DNA from: Citrus sinensis
Lineage: Eukaryota; Streptophyta; Magnoliopsida; Sapindales; Rutaceae
Length of the DNA: 64,000 nucleotides
Assembly (NCBI RefSeq): GCF_022201045.2
Contig: NC_068558.1
Coordinates: 36,413,501 to 36,477,500, forward strand
Direction: 5' to 3'
In this document: piece by piece, positions 9,630-23,200 of the stretch
Numbering within the stretch: position 1 is the first letter of the stretch
How the letters are laid out: every line of letters begins with the position of its first letter
Translations under genes and position numbers: made by a program
The notes under the pieces: model-generated
The model's database searches: none
What the model saw: the letters and a program-made list of their open reading frames with translations, nothing else
What the model was told of the DNA's origin: nothing

Positions 9630-11799
9630 GTTGTTGAGACCCGTAAGAAGTCACTTCAAAGTTTCACAAATATAAGATATTTTTTGAGTCACTTGAGAGG
9701 ATTGAATACGCTTAAGTAGACTTTAAAAAGAATCAACAAAATTAATCCTCACAATGCTGTAGAATGGTAACTATGGTTCTGGTTAACTTTTAACTTTGAC
9801 TAGGAGTTGACATAATTAAGCACTAAGCAGCGGTTAAACTGCATGCAGTTTTCGTTCTCTCTACTCACTGTCACTGACATTCATTTGGGATTGTGAAGCA
9901 AAAGTTGAAACACCATTTTTATGTATCTGACTCTGTAGTTTTAATGAAAAAGTTGTGTCTTTTAACTGCCTTGACTCTTCCCCCCCTCTCCATCTTCTTC
10001 TTCTTCTTTTTAATTAGGAAATAGTCTTATAAATTTAGAGAAGTACAGGGAATTAAAATTAACAAGTTAATTGATGATGTACGTTGATATTTATGTATTA
10101 TGTGACTAAAGAAGAACATCGTTTTCGCCTTGAAGTTAAAATCCTAGCCCATGTGAATCAAATTATCAAATAACAACTCATTCATACACCATACACCAAA
10201 AATTTACTGCTTGTATTCTTAGTCAAATAATTTTACTTATTCTCTCTCTTTTTTTTTTTTTTTTCTAAATATTTTTAACATGATGCTAGTTATTAATATT
10301 TGAATTGTAATACCAGTAAAATTATCTGTTACTTCATTCGATCACCCACATAATAGATTTATATGATATTTGCTCAACAGATATCGACATGTAGATGGAT
10401 TATGGTTCGGTGGTCCAGGAAAACTTAATTAAGTAATTGTTTATTTTTTTGTTACTAAATTCAGTTAGGATGTATCTAGAACTCAAATGTTTACCCTTTC
10501 CGAATTGAACTACCACGACGTGACCAAATTTACAACTTTAATCGAACATGTTAGGATAATTTTTTTTTTTTTTTTTTTGGTTTCCCCTCTTTCTTAATTA
10601 GGATTACTAGCATACTACTTAATGAGTTACGAAGTACTACTAAGAAAGGTTTACCTAAGAACCTTGACTGCAAGCTATGCAACTCTAATGTGAAATGTTT
10701 GTTTTTTTATTATAATACATATATTTCTACTTTCATTAATAGCTATGACTCTTACAACTGTTTTTTTTTTTTAATAGTAAAATGTGATGTGGTGATTTTT
10801 AGATACAATAGGTTGAACATAATTTCAAATAATTGAGGAGAAAAAAAAAGTTCCTACATCAACATATGAAGTAACTTAATCATATAACTTCTTTATAGCG
10901 TATTCTGAATATTTGGGTGCACAATAAGTCAAAAATATGCTTCCTAGTTCCTATATACTCTTTTAACAACATAGACCAAATAATATAAATCACATTTCTT
11001 CTTTAATTGTTATTAATTAAGAAGTTTAAAAGAATGGGTTTAAGTTTGTCTAATAATTCCTCTTAAGAAAGTAAACGTTTGTTTTAACAAGAACCCAACA
11101 ACAGTTTCAAGGATAATCAAATTAACATGCAAGGTTTCGAATTTGTGAACATGGTCGGACCAAACTCTATATCCACTATGAAATGACCAAGTCGCCCTTG
11201 ACTTAGACAAACACAAATATAGACAATTGTACATTATACTTCACATTTCTTCATTATTTAGATATTTTGTGATCTAAGAGGACCGGTTTTGAAAGTTTGT
11301 CCGATAATGCGTCTTAAGAAAGTAACAATATGAAGGATGATCAAATTAACATGCAAAGCTTTCCAAGTTTGGCAACTAGGGAACCTCCTCACATAAAACT
11401 TGGAATGTATTACAAAGCTTCAACAAACGTCGTCGTGAGAGTGATGTTTTGCCGTGGATTGATGTGGTTCGGTTGACTTGGTCAATTTTGTATCAGTTTG
11501 GGCCCTTTTGGACGGTTTATTTGCATTAACCAATCTTTTCCTTTGTTATTCCTTACTCTTTATGACTAGGAAAATGCTTTTTCGATATCCCATTTGCCCT
11601 CGTTTTGTTGAATGACACTTGTGACCTTACCGTTGTTGAAAAATCTTAAATTTTGGATTAATTTTCCATTACTCCTTGGAAAATAAAAATCTTCAAAATG
11701 CTTACAAATTATTATAAATTTTAGTTTATTCTCTCTCTCTCTCTTTTTTCTTTATTTAAAGATGGAGAAAAAATGAAGGTAGGTTGATGAAATTTTTTG
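9630..11799. other. AT-rich intergenic stretch
   Basis: No supported gene. It contains the duplicated flank shared with the left end (9770-9970) and long T runs (10250-10265, 10560-10578). The block at 10980-11520 resembles 3600-3960 (for example GTGGTTCGGTTGACTTGGTC at 3877 and 11464), an older duplication of the region left of the snRNA repeat. Confidence 0.45.
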
Positions 11800-13079
11800 A
11801 TCTTCTTAACCAAAGGTCCGGGAATAAATTGAGATTAACTATAGTTTAAGGTATGAGTTTTATATATTCTTCCCCTACTATTTGTATAACTCCACCCCAA
11901 TTACTAAAACTTTTTATTGTTACAAATTTGCCTTTCATATATTGTGCTCCACATTTTCAATCTCGTTTTATTTAGTTGACTGAGACCTTTCCCTAACCTT
12001 ATCAAACTAAAATCTTTATTTTTGATTTCAACGGGTGTTGCGATTGAGCTACTCCATCATATTCATGTGTGTATTTTTATTTTTATTTTAAACCATTCAT
12101 TTTCTTAAAGTTCAATAGAACAATCAGAAGCGTTAGCAATCTAGTCCATGTTGTTATGGGTGATGAATGGAGCATAAACATCACCTAATGGATGCATAAG
12201 AATCGTGTCTCTTAATGAAAAATTAGTTCGAAAAATTAACTGAGTTAATCACCTCCAAGTTCCATTAATTTGTCACTACTCAATAATAAAATAAATTGCA
12301 GCAAAATAATGAGAATTTGTGCCAAAACTCAAATGATAGTTGCAAATTTCTTCATGAGGATGATAGCCTGTTGCTTCCTAGTTTTGTGTGCTTGGCTTTC
12401 TTTTAAAGCTTGGAAACATGTTTACGGTGAGTGGAGAGAGGAGAGAGAGAAAAAAAAAAGTTGATGTAAGTGTAGTTTGGTAATAAGAGACATTTATTTA
12501 TAAAATATTTTGATTTACAATGCTTTTGTAGGGTGCGTTTATAATTGGGGTGGTATTACAAAATAAACGAGGTTGAAATATCATTATCCTTTAGATATTC
12601 TTGATCTTTTAAGTATTTGTTTAACCCCCAACTTATAATATGTTGTGTATACCCCCATCTTTTTCGCTGTAAGCTTAGGAATAATGGAAAACTTGAGGGT
12701 GTTAAGCTTAAGCAATACAAAACCATGCTCCATTTGGCTATTAAACTACAATTATTTAACTTTAATTATAGTTTTAGAAGTTAATGATATTTTAACCTAT
12801 AGTTATCTGATGAAAAACTTGTATTTGCTTTAACTTTTATTTAAAAGTCGAAGCTTGCTCTTCACAACAATTATGGCCTGAAAGCAATACTAGAGTACTA
12901 AACGGAGCCTAAGTTAAGGAGTTGACAACGAAAACTTTGAGGAAAAAAGGAAAATTGAAACCTTAAATTTTAATAGAAAATGGGAGGCAGATACATACAA
13001 CACTGCATTGTATTTGTTCACTGAGTCATGACCGTCACAACATCTCAAAGTAAGACATGTGATACATATGGTGATCAAA

Positions 13080-14250
13080 ATCTTTATATGTATCAAAGCT
13101 ACTTGTGTGTGATACTACAATAAATAGTTGATAAGTGACAACTAGAATATAAGTTTTTTTTAATATTGAGGTACTATAACTTTTAAGTTACAGTTATTGT
13201 GAAAAAAAATTGTAATTATGAAATAAAAGTTAAATAATTTATAATAAATATAAATTTTAAATAATATTTTTTATAATATTATTAAAGATATAATAATTTT
13301 TTTCATGATGTTAGTGAAAAATTATATCAACATAGTTTTCAAGATACAACAGCTAGTATTTATAAAATATTTTAGTGCTGTAGATTTTAAGTTACGGCTG
13401 TTCAATCTCAATCCCAAAAACATTCATTCTATATTAAAGGGAGGACATCGCAGTCGAATCTCACAACAAAATGATAGTAACAGCAAGAAGTAACTCCTCG
13501 TATGCCTGGGAGATAGAGACAAGGAAAAAAAGCAAAATGAGTGTAATACAACTCAGCGAGTGGATTCTTAACATTACTACTTTCATAACGTACAAGGAAG
13601 GTAAAGAATAATATAATTAGTTAACAACTAGATAAAAAATGAAACCAAGTTATTTATAATGCTTTCAATTAGTATTCTCTTTACATCCATTTGTATAGAT
13701 GGAGAATAAAATGACGCAAAATGACAATTTTCTAAGCATATGGAAAAGTTGGTTATAACCTTGTTGAGAGAAATCAATGCACAAGGAGAGCTACAAGAAT
13801 GCAGTAAGCTCAGAACAATTTTCTAAGCATATGGAATAGTGAATTCATACACGGCATTGATGGCAGAGATAACCAGACGCATGCAGAGCAACATAAGCTA
13901 ATCATAATATTGTTACTGAGATATATATTGTGTATAGTTCCAAAACATATTCCGAGTCAATATTGAAATCCTACCAAATCTTAGGATAGAAACATATAAA
14001 CATATCAAATATTGTGATTCTAATTAGCAGACTAAACGTCATATCATCATCCATTGTTAAACTTCATAATCAAGTACGGAACAATCAGTAATTACTAAAC
14101 TTTGTAAGCAACAGTAGAAAGATTATAGTAAGTTCTTCAAAAAAGGAAGATTGACTCACAGCCATAAGAAGAAGCTTAGCTTTGATCTGGGCCAGTCCTT
14201 CGATCATCTTCAATTACAATAAAATGCAACAGACTTAGTACTTATATCTG
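13080..14250 (-). repeat. RBR-downstream repeat module 1
   Basis: First of five copies of a module lying 3' of the minus-strand RBR genes (others: 18340-19384 continued at 25394-25440, 27740-28500, 31950-33060, 35930-37060). On the minus strand it holds exon-like blocks bounded by splice-like signals. Here the block ending AAGCTTCTTCTTATGGCT followed by GTGAGT lies at about 14160-14210, and a block encoding VISAINAVYEF lies near 13855. The second donor is deleted in this copy. See the separate finding. Confidence 0.55.
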
Positions 14251-14397
14251 GCATATTTCCTGCATAAAAAGAGATGAGTGACCAAAAGTGGCACCAAAAG
14301 TGCCGATCTGATCAAACGCTTTCAATCGACGCTCAAATCTAAAAATAATAATAATTAGTGTAGAAACATTGAAGCTATAAGAAAATTTTCGAACTAC

Positions 14398-15286
14398 TTA
14401 CTTCTTAATCAAAAAAGCTAGAACAAATATAAATCCTGCTGCCATGAATAAAATTGAAAACGCTATCCTGCAGTTGCATGCAAAACTCCTAAAGCATAAA
14501 CATCCAAGCGGATACTTTCCCCCACATTTATAGCAAAATTGAGTCTTGCATCTGAAAAAGTAAATAATGTTGATGATGAAAAAAATTATACTTTTGAAAT
14601 TAATAGTTAATAACAAGCAAACGAGGGAATTAGGGGGGCAAAAAAAAAAAAAAAACTAGCCTGCACATGACAACAGAGCAGCCGTTCTTGCGCTCAACAC
14701 AGTGGCCACAGCCAGGGCACCTAGTCCAATTCATCGTCTCCACAAGCTGCCCAAACATAATATCATTTGGGTCCCTCAAGTTCCCACTTTCTTCACATCT
14801 GAAGCCAGCATGCCATTTCAACTTGCACTGAAAACAGAACCATTGCTTGCAACTTGGGCACTGAGCTTTCTTCAATGTCCCATTTCTCTCACACTCATTC
14901 ACTACCAAAGCCAAGCAGTTTGTGTTGGGACAGTAGCTTCTCTCGAACCCCAGAACATAATCGTCGCAAAGAACATCACACCATTTTGAAAAAAGACTCG
15001 ATGGGATGATGGGTTCGCAAGAAAAAGGGTCTAAGTCATGACTACACTCTAATCCAGGGCATTCGATTTTGGCTGTGTTGTCGTCTTGGACCTTCACTTG
15101 TATGTATTTGGCTATGCAATCTTGACAGAAAGGGTGTGTGCAGCGATTCTTGTTCTTGAATTTCTTGCTTGCTGCCATTGGCTCTATGCAAATCTCACAA
15201 GTGAAGCTGCTTCCACTGCTTTCTTCTTCTTCTTCTTCTTCTTCTTTCTCTAGGTTTTCTTTTGGTGTCTGCAGTGTATTTCCCAT
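14398..15286 (-). CDS. RBR E3 ubiquitin ligase with C-terminal membrane anchor (RBR-A)
   Basis: RBR ligases take ubiquitin from an E2 at RING1 and hold it as a thioester on a RING2 cysteine before transfer. Two exons: 15286-14661 and 14551-14398, giving 259 aa. RING1 is C30-C81 (CEIC, CTHPFCQDC, CPGLEC), the IBR C119-C164, and RING2 C190-C218 with the likely catalytic Cys203 in KNGCSVVMC. A single hydrophobic helix spans about 238-256. The intron is phase 2 inside RING2 and begins with GC (AG|GCTAGT), ending TTTTCAG. Start: the MGNTLQ Met is chosen because it is conserved across the cluster; the frame is open further upstream. A run of Glu (residues 15-22) comes from a GAA repeat. The architecture resembles plant membrane-anchored RBRs such as the RSL1/RFA group; that link is inference. 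Confidence 0.88.
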
Positions 15287-15875
15287 GACTTTTTTGCAGC
15301 TCTCAATTCTCTCATTCACTTTCTTGAAAAGGTAGTAGTGGTAAAGTACGCTGTGCTTTTGACTGAGGATATAACGCAATAATTTCGTACCGTTTTCGTG
15401 GATAGTGGATGGTTCTTTCAACTTCCTGCGTTTGCGCTTGCTTGGGATTGGGGGTGAGGGGAGGGCTTACATGGACATAACCATGTAAAATTTACATTAT
15501 AATTTAAAAGTCTTTGTATTTTTTTCAATTCAAAAATCATATTATTTTTATTAATTTTAAGAAACAAAATCTGAGGCTGTTTGATTAGCCAATTTTTTAT
15601 TTTAATTTGAATAAGTCAACAAATTGTAAAATTATTTTCATATTTTGTTATTTGTTTTTGATACCTATCTCCAAAGTCAACATATGGCTATCCAACTAAC
15701 GTAATTTCATCTTTCAACTAACGTTATTTCATATATTAAGTTCTTGAATTTTCCATGCATATCATCATAGTGACTTCACTCATTCAGTTCTTGAATTTCC
15801 CATGCAGATCATCATAGTTATTATTCTTAAGTTTTTTATGTAGTTATGTATATACCCTATATTCTATATATATAT

Positions 15876-15906
<31 letters not shown>

Positions 15907-15952
15907 ACTGAATTGGATTTCAATTCATGCTTTAAGGTATGATTTTGGGTTT
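15287..15952. other. Upstream region of RBR-A
   Basis: This is the presumed promoter side of RBR-A, matching 29700-30360 in unit 2. It includes a TTTA microsatellite at about 15876-15905 and the repeated pair TTCTTGAATTTTCCATGCAT / TTCTTGAATTTCCCATGCAG near 15740-15810. No further gene was seen. Confidence 0.5.
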
Positions 15953-16154
15953 GAGTAATGATACAGCCACAAACTCTTGTACAAATTTATTTTGTACAAA
16001 CTGACGTGACATTAATTGATTGGTTGAATAAAAATATAAATTAATAAAAACAAATCATGTGGGCCAAGTGATATTTAATTCAACTAATCTTATCATGCCA
16101 CATCAATTTGTACAAAATAAGTTTGTACAAGAATTTGTGGCTGTATCATTACTC
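15953..16154. mobile_element. MITE with long TIRs and 10-bp target duplication
   Basis: The left end GAGTAATGATACAGCCACAA and the right end, read inverted, are the same; TIR similarity runs about 60 bp (including TTGTACAAATTTATTTTGTAC). It is flanked by TTTTGGGTTT on both sides (15943-15952, 16155-16164). The 10-bp repeat fits a Mutator-like origin. It is missing from the same place in unit 2 (about 30360), so it inserted after the duplication or was lost there. Confidence 0.85.
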
Positions 16155-16702
16155 TTTTGGGTTTATACTTTTATGGTTAGAAAGTTTTCTATCATTGTCT
16201 AATTTATATTGCTTATGCTTATAAATTTTAACATATAAACATAGTAAGATTACAATGTAAAAAATATAGGATTATAGTTTTTTAAAGTAAAAAAAAAATG
16301 AACAAGTTGATATTTATTTAAGGGGATTCAAATAAAAAGCAAATATATTATTTAAAATTAAACATTCAAGCCTATTTAAAGTTTAGACTAATTTAATTTT
16401 ATTTAAATTTCAGACTAAATAAAAAAAAACCACCTATGTATATTTTTTCTATGAAAAAAAAAATAAATGACATTATGCGTAATACATCACACTAAAAATG
16501 TACTCAGGATCAGAAGCTTTTGGTCCTCGAAGTACAACTCATAGTTTGTTAGCCTAATATCTATTCGTGGGCGTAGAGAAATCAATAAACTCAATTTAAA
16601 GTTTGTCCCCTACGTCAAGACCTACTTTCATCTGTCAAATTAAAATAATATGGCACATAAGTATTTCCAAAAAATTTGAAAAAAAAAAAGTTACTCTCTT
16701 AA

Positions 16703-17196
16703 AGGGAGACAAAGAAATAAATGAATTAAATTTAAATCGAATCGTAAATGAATTTGATCAAAAATTGATGAATTTGAATTTATTAAACCATTAGTAATTT
16801 CATGATTCGAATTTGATTCGTTTATTAAATGAATATCCATTTAATTCATTTATTGAACAAAATTAGATGAATCGAATCGAATTTGGATTCGTTTACCATT
16901 CATTTAATCATTTATGTGGAATTAATAACAAATCAATTGAATCTACATTCATTTACCCAAAAAATAATAATAAATAAAAACCAAGTAAAATAAAATTAAA
17001 AAAACCATAAAATTTACATCCTACAAAATATAAAAAAATTCTAAACGAATAAACGAATCAATGACCTCAAACCCAAATTATTTAACCAATCAAATCAAAT
17101 TCAATTATTTTGTCAAATGAATCAATTTTTTTTTCAAATCTAAACTCATTTAATTTGAATGGAATTAATAGAATAATCAAGTCGTGTTGCCACCCT
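16703..17196. mobile_element. hAT-like non-autonomous element (unit 1 copy)
   Basis: The ends read AGGG.G.CAA and TTGCCACCCT, the terminal pattern of a hAT-like element. The interior is made of AATCGAAT/TGAATTTG-rich text with no coding capacity. The same element lies at the same place in unit 2 (30756-31253), where the left end AGGGTGGCAAGACGA is better kept. Confidence 0.6.
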
Positions 17197-17978
17197 ACTC
17201 ACAACATACGTGGAGAGACAATAACAAAGTAAGAAATGTCCGCCATCAGCGAGTCCAGTCTAATTGGTTAATTGATAACTTACTGGTATATTGTAATAAA
17301 ATGTGGTAAGAAACTTGGAATTCAGATTAAAACAAACTGATTCAAATCATGATAAATATCACATCAATCTGAAGTCAAAGATAAACTGACGTGAAACACA
17401 AATTTTATTATATATGATATTTTTGGTCAAAAAATTAATTTATTAACATAATAAACTAATTATTTGAACCAAAACTTTAACTTATGTCATCTAATGGAAA
17501 GGTTTGCAGCTCCATAACAATTTGACAGAACGAAGCTTCCTGAAATATTATGATTTAAAATCGCAGTATTTGGCGTCCGCGAGAACTTCTCATATTCCCT
17601 TAAAAAGCCCATCATTTTATACCTTTTTCAAGTACAATCTTCTCCTTTATTAAACAGAGCTGTACTTATTATTTAATTTCCATTACTCAAGCCTCAAGAA
17701 AAGGGAAAATCGTCTTACTTTTTGGAAACTGAAATTTCAATAATTATATTCAAAATCCTTAATAAGCCTTAGCCCTGATTAAACACAGTAACCTCTACAA
17801 AAAAAGAAAAAAATGGTCAGAATTTTCCCTTCTGTTTTTGGGGACTAATGACGCTGTAAAGGAGTTTGGAAAATCACTTCTACATAAGTCGACGAAGACA
17901 CGAAGTTCACGACCATTAGATCTCCTGAGAAAGGCATGATATTTCTCTATATATATATATATATATATAAATGTTTCA

Positions 17979-18114
17979 GTCATAAATTTTAAAGTGCGGA
18001 AAAGTGCAGAAAACTTTTAAAACCGTATGGTTTTAAAGGTTTAAAACTGTAAGTTTTTAAAGCTGTGTGGTTTTAAAAATTTTCCGAACATTCCCGCACT
18101 TTAAAATCCCTGAC
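17979..18114. mobile_element. Small inverted-repeat element
   Basis: ATTTTAAAGTGCGGAAAAGT near the left end pairs with an inverted copy at the right end (CCGCACTTTAAAAT), with about 45 bp of TIR similarity and a centre rich in GGTTTTAAA. A TA microsatellite (17944-17970) lies just left. It is absent from unit 2. Confidence 0.6.
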
Positions 18115-18305
18115 CATAATAGCACAAATTGTTATACAAATTTATTTTGTACAAACTGATTTAGTATTAACTCATTGGTTGAATAAAAATAAAAATAAAA
18201 AATTATGTGGACCGAGAGTTATTTAATTTAACCAATTAAATCATGCCACATCAGTTTGTACAAATAAAATTTGTACAGGAGTTTGTAGTCATATTATTAC
18301 TCATA
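18115..18305. mobile_element. Decayed relative of the 15953-16154 MITE
   Basis: It shares ATACAAATTTATTTTGTACA, CATGCCACATCA.TTTGTACAAA and the ATTATTACTC end with the element at 15953-16154, but the left end is degraded. It is absent from unit 2. Confidence 0.6.
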
Positions 18306-18339
18306 TATATTACATCCGTCCACCATCCCTCCCAATGTA

Positions 18340-19384
18340 CTAAACGTTTCTGTTTATTTGGTGATTAAGATTAGGACATATCAGTGCTACTTCTACCTGA
18401 GTACCTACGAGAAATAGTTTATAAGTGACAATTAGAATAGACTACGTTGGTGAGACGATAGCAAGCTTGAATCTCGCTATAAAAAGATATTAACAGCAAG
18501 GAGGAAGCTCTTGAATGCCCGAGGAGATAGAAACAAGAAGAAGAAAGATGAGTATAAATGTATAATATATATAACTCGGTGAGTGGGTTCTTTAAATATT
18601 ACTACTCTCATAACATACTTTCCGGAATCCACTAGTACTAGAAAAGAATAATAAAAACAGAAATAAAAATAAAATTACAAGAAGGGAGAAAGCGAATAAT
18701 ATAATGAGTTATGAGTATGATTTCAATTAATATTCTTTTTACATCCATGTCTATGTTGGAGAATGATGCAAAATAACAATTCTAAGCATAATGAAAATTT
18801 ACTCACAACTCAATGCACAAGGAAGCCATTCTAAGCCCGTCGTACATGAGTGGAGAGTAAGCTCGGAATTAAAAGTAGAACAGTCACAGCTAGTCATACA
18901 CTGCAAATATGATCAATGTGCATGTTCAGCAATATATGCTAGTCATATGTAATTGGAGTGTCGTCATATACCTATGCAGAATTGTTATAGCTACCATAGA
19001 CAACTTGATACTCAACAAACATGTGTATCGATAAAAGCTGGTTATATGTAGACTACAGTAAGCAAGATACTCACCCAAAGTGAACTCATAAATGGCAGAG
19101 ATAATCAACTGGCTTGCAGAGAAACATAAACTAATAGTAATATTGCAATGGTTCAGCAACTTGTTTCAATTCAATATTAAAATACCAAATCTTGAGAGAA
19201 ATGCATATAAACTTACCAACATTGTATTTCTGCGCATGAATAAAATTCTGATTAATGGACTATATGTTATTTCCTCAATCATTGTTACACTTTACAATCA
19301 CGTAATGAAACAATTAGTCAGTAAACTTTGTAAGCAACAACAATGAGATAAAATAAATAGAAAATCAATAGTTCATCCACTCAC
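18340..19384 (-). repeat. RBR-downstream repeat module 2 (split by copia element)
   Basis: Module copy corresponding to 31950-33000. It keeps the exon-like block encoding QLIISAIYEFTLG (about 19075-19125, minus strand) followed by a GTGAGT donor, and the CTTACTC..CTCATGTACGACGGGCTT block near 18815-18870. The rest of the module continues after the retrotransposon at 25394-25440. No RBR gene follows, because the duplication junction lies there. Confidence 0.55.
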
Positions 19385-19854
19385 TGTCCTCTTAATCTTC
19401 ATAACATCCATATTAAATTACTGAGAAATACGAAAGCGGAAGCGTACCTGAATCCATGGTGATTCATAGTGGTTCTTGAGTGTAGGAGATGGACTTCCAA
19501 TCTTCTCTTTTTCTTGAGTTTAGAATTCTCTTTGAGAGGATTAGAGAATTACAAAAGATTATTAGAGAGATTGGGGACCATAACCCCTTTTTATATAAAT
19601 ATCGTGACTATTAGTTTTCCTTTTGGAAAACCCAACAGTCACGTATTTATGATAATAATCACTTCAGCCCCTCATTAAAGTGATGATTAAATTCTGGTAT
19701 CTATGCATTTAATCCACAATAATTATACCATTAACTATTTAATGAACTTCAATTAGATCACTTAATTCTTGGCTTATTAAATAATAGCACACACATTTTA
19801 TTTATTTCATGTGTGGCCCCAAATATATTAGATTAATATAAAATTAATCTAACA
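19385..19854 (-). repeat. Copia 3' LTR
   Basis: 470 bp, TG...CA ends. It differs from the other LTR at four sites (near 19439, 19465, 19730 and 19736). Confidence 0.95.
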
Positions 19855-20263
19855 ATATCTCCCACTGGGCCACAAATGAAAAACTGAAATGTGTCAAACT
19901 TAATGAGCTCATGAAATTGCTATTATGTCCTTAGGGTATATATGAACAATCTAGTTCAATAACCACATCGGTATAGGATCATAGCGGCCTTTGTTACATT
20001 AATTGTAACGCAACCATCCATGGTCACATATATCAATATAGTTACATAACATAGATCAATTGTGGATGCATAGCATGGAAATTACATGCAATGTGATCTA
20101 AACATGTCTATTCCCAGCTGGTCCTAATTCACTTTATTGAGATCTAAACTTAAGTTAGTCCAACAGAGTGTAAGGAACTGAAATACTGTATTTCTGCAGA
20201 AAATAATCTAAATAATATAATCAAAAATCTAAAAGTCGCACTTAGTAATGATACAAACTCCCA

Positions 20264-23200
20264 CTAAATCTGAATATCTTCAAGTAAAATCACACCCATA
20301 CGAGCAGTGTGCTCATGAAAGACTTTAGGTGGTAATCCTTTAGTGAGCGGATCCGCTATCATGGAGTTTGTCCCAATGTGCTCTATAGATATTTGTCCAC
20401 TCTGTACTCTTTCCTTCACAACAAGGAACTTGATGTCAATGTGTTTTGACTTTGTAGAGCTCCTGTTGTTGTTGGAATATAAAACTGATGACTTATTGTC
20501 ACAAAATATCTTGAGCGGTTTTTCTACACCCTCTAGAATACGCAGCCCAGTGACAAAATTACAACCATATTCCTTGATTAAACGCCTCATAACATGCTAC
20601 AAACTCTGCTGCCATAGTCGATGAAGCTACAAGTGTCTGCTTGGCAGATCTCCAAGAAATTGCTCCACCAGCCAACATGTAAATATAGCCTGATATGGAT
20701 CTTCGGCTATCTTGGCATCCAGCAAAATCAGAGTCGGAATACCCAATGATCTCTAACTGATCCGACCTCCTATATGTGAGCATGTACTCTTTTGTTCTCT
20801 GTAAGTACCTCATAACCCGTTTGGCTGCTTTCCAATGATCCATCCCGGGATTGCTCAAATATCTGCCCAACATGCCAACTATGAACGCAATATCTGGACG
20901 CGTACATACTTGAGCATACATAAGACTCCCTATAGCTGAAGAATAAGGAATCTTCTCCATTTCCTGGATTTCAAGATTGGTCTTAGGGCATTGACTAAGG
21001 CTGAATTTATCTCTTTTGGCGACAGGGGTGTCACCTGGTTTACTGTTTTGCATGCCAAACTTCTTTAAAACTTTATCGATATAGTTCCTTTGTGACAATC
21101 CCAGAATACCCCGAGAACGATCCCGATGTATCTCGATTCCTAAAACAAAGGAGGCATCACCAAGATCTTTCATTTCAAAATGTTTTGATCGAAAACTCTT
21201 GGTGTCGTGCAGTATGCCTATATCATTTGTGGCAAGCAATATGTCATCAACATATAAAACCAGGAATATATGTTTACTCCCACTGAACTTGTGATACACA
21301 CATTCATCAATAACATTTTCCTCAAAACCATATGAGATAATTATTTGATGAAACTTAAAGTACCATTGACGAGAAGCTTGTTTGAGCCCATAGATGGATT
21401 TGGTTAGCTTACAAACCATTTTCTTTGGGTCTCCCAACACAAAGTTTTCTGGTTGTACCATATAAATTGTTTCCTCAATGTCACCATTAAGGAAAACAGT
21501 CTTAACATCCATCTGATGTAACTCAAGATCAAAATGTGCAACAAGTGACATAATTGTCCTAAAAGAGTCTTTCGTAGAAACCGGAGAGAAAGTCTCTTTA
21601 TAGTCAATTCCTTCCTTTTGAGTAAAGCCTTTAGCTACCAGACGTGCTTTATACCTTTCCACATTACCATTTGAATCCCTTTTGGTTTTAAATATCCATT
21701 TACAACCAATGGGCTTCGCACCGGAAGGTAATGAGATGAGTTCCCAAACTTTATTGTCTTGCATTGACTTGTACTCTTCATTCATGGCTTCGATCCATTT
21801 ATGAGAATTGGAGCTTTGCATGGCTTGATGAAAGTTAATTGGGTCATCTTCCATCACTCCAGTTTCATCCTCATGTTCCTGAAGAAATACTATATAATCA
21901 TCCGGAATAGCATTTCTCTTTTCTCTTGTGGATCGTCTTAATTGCACAGGCTCTTGAGGTTGTTGAGTTTGTTCCTCAAGAACAATCATCTCATGTTGAT
22001 GCTGGGGTTGAACAATATTGTCAGATGGTTGAGGATCTGAATTTACTTCATGATCAATGACAGGTATTAAAACTTGTACATTGTCAAAAGCAACAGTGGA
22101 TCCCTCTTCATCTTCAAAGACAATGTTTCTTACTGGATTTCTCCCCCCAAACTCAACATCCTCAAAGAATGTAGCAGTTCCCGTCTCAAAAATTGACCTT
22201 GTACTGGGATCATAAAACTTAAAACCCCTTGATCGCTCTGCATAGCCAACAAAGTAGCTGCTTACAGTTTTGGAATCCAATTTCCTTTCATGAGGTCTAT
22301 AAGGCCTCGCCTCAGCTGGACAGCCCCAAATATGTAAATGGTTTAGACTAAGCTTTCGACCCGTCCAAAGCTCATAAGGTGTTTTAGCAGCCGCTTTAGT
22401 TGGCACTCGATTTAGGATATAAGCTGCTGTTTTTAGTGCTTCACCCCAGAGTGATTCTGGTAAAGTAGAATGACTGATCATACTTCTTACCATATCCTTA
22501 AGAGTGCGGTTTCGTCTCTCAAATACACCATTCATGCTAGGCGATCCTGGCATAGTATATTGAGGGACAATTCCACATTCCGCTAAGTATTTAGCAAACG
22601 GTCCTGGACGTTGTTCACCTGAACCATCATATCTACCGTAGTATTCACCACCACGGTCAGACCTGACATTTTTAATCCTTTTGTTGAGTTGTAACTCAAC
22701 TTCGGCTTTAAACGTTTTGAACACATCCAAAGACTGTGATTTTTCATGAATCAGGAATATATAGCCATATCTCGAATAGTCGTCTATGAAGGTAATGAAA
22801 TATTGTTGACCATTCCAAGTAGCTGTAGGGAATGGTCCACAGATATCTGTATGAATTAATTCTAAGACGTCTGATGTTCTGTAGGCTCCTAATTTCTTAC
22901 TTTTGGTTTGTTTTCCCTTGATACACTCAATACAAACATCAAGGTCTGTAAAATCAAGAGATCTTAAAATCTCATCAGACACTAATTGCTCAAGTCGAGC
23001 TTTAGAGATGTGACCTAAGCGTTTGTGCCATAATGAGGCCGAATTTTCTTTCTCTAATTTACGCTTTATACCTCTGGAACTAAAATGCAGGTTTTCATTA
23101 TAACGTGAAACATTGTCTAGCAAATATAGATTGTCATAAGCATTAAGTAAACCGGTTCCAATAACATTAGAATTGATAGATAAACTAAATTGTCTGTTTA

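Noticed and set aside
12309-12464. Short frame encoding a hydrophobic segment (CCFLVLCAWLSFKAW)
   Set aside because: The duplicate at about 25916-26115 has a frameshift inside the same segment, so the frame is not maintained; no ATG context or partners support it.
14630-14660. GT sites shortly after the RING2 exon in minus-strand RBR genes as alternative donors
   Set aside because: Using them shifts the frame and stops within a few codons, while the GC donor restores the RING2 Cys pattern in all copies.
14702-14989. 95-codon plus-strand frame antisense to RBR-A (also 29116-29403, 34101-34352, 37952-38203 and others)
   Set aside because: Repeated in every RBR copy only because the antisense of the conserved Cys-rich frame is open; no independent evidence.
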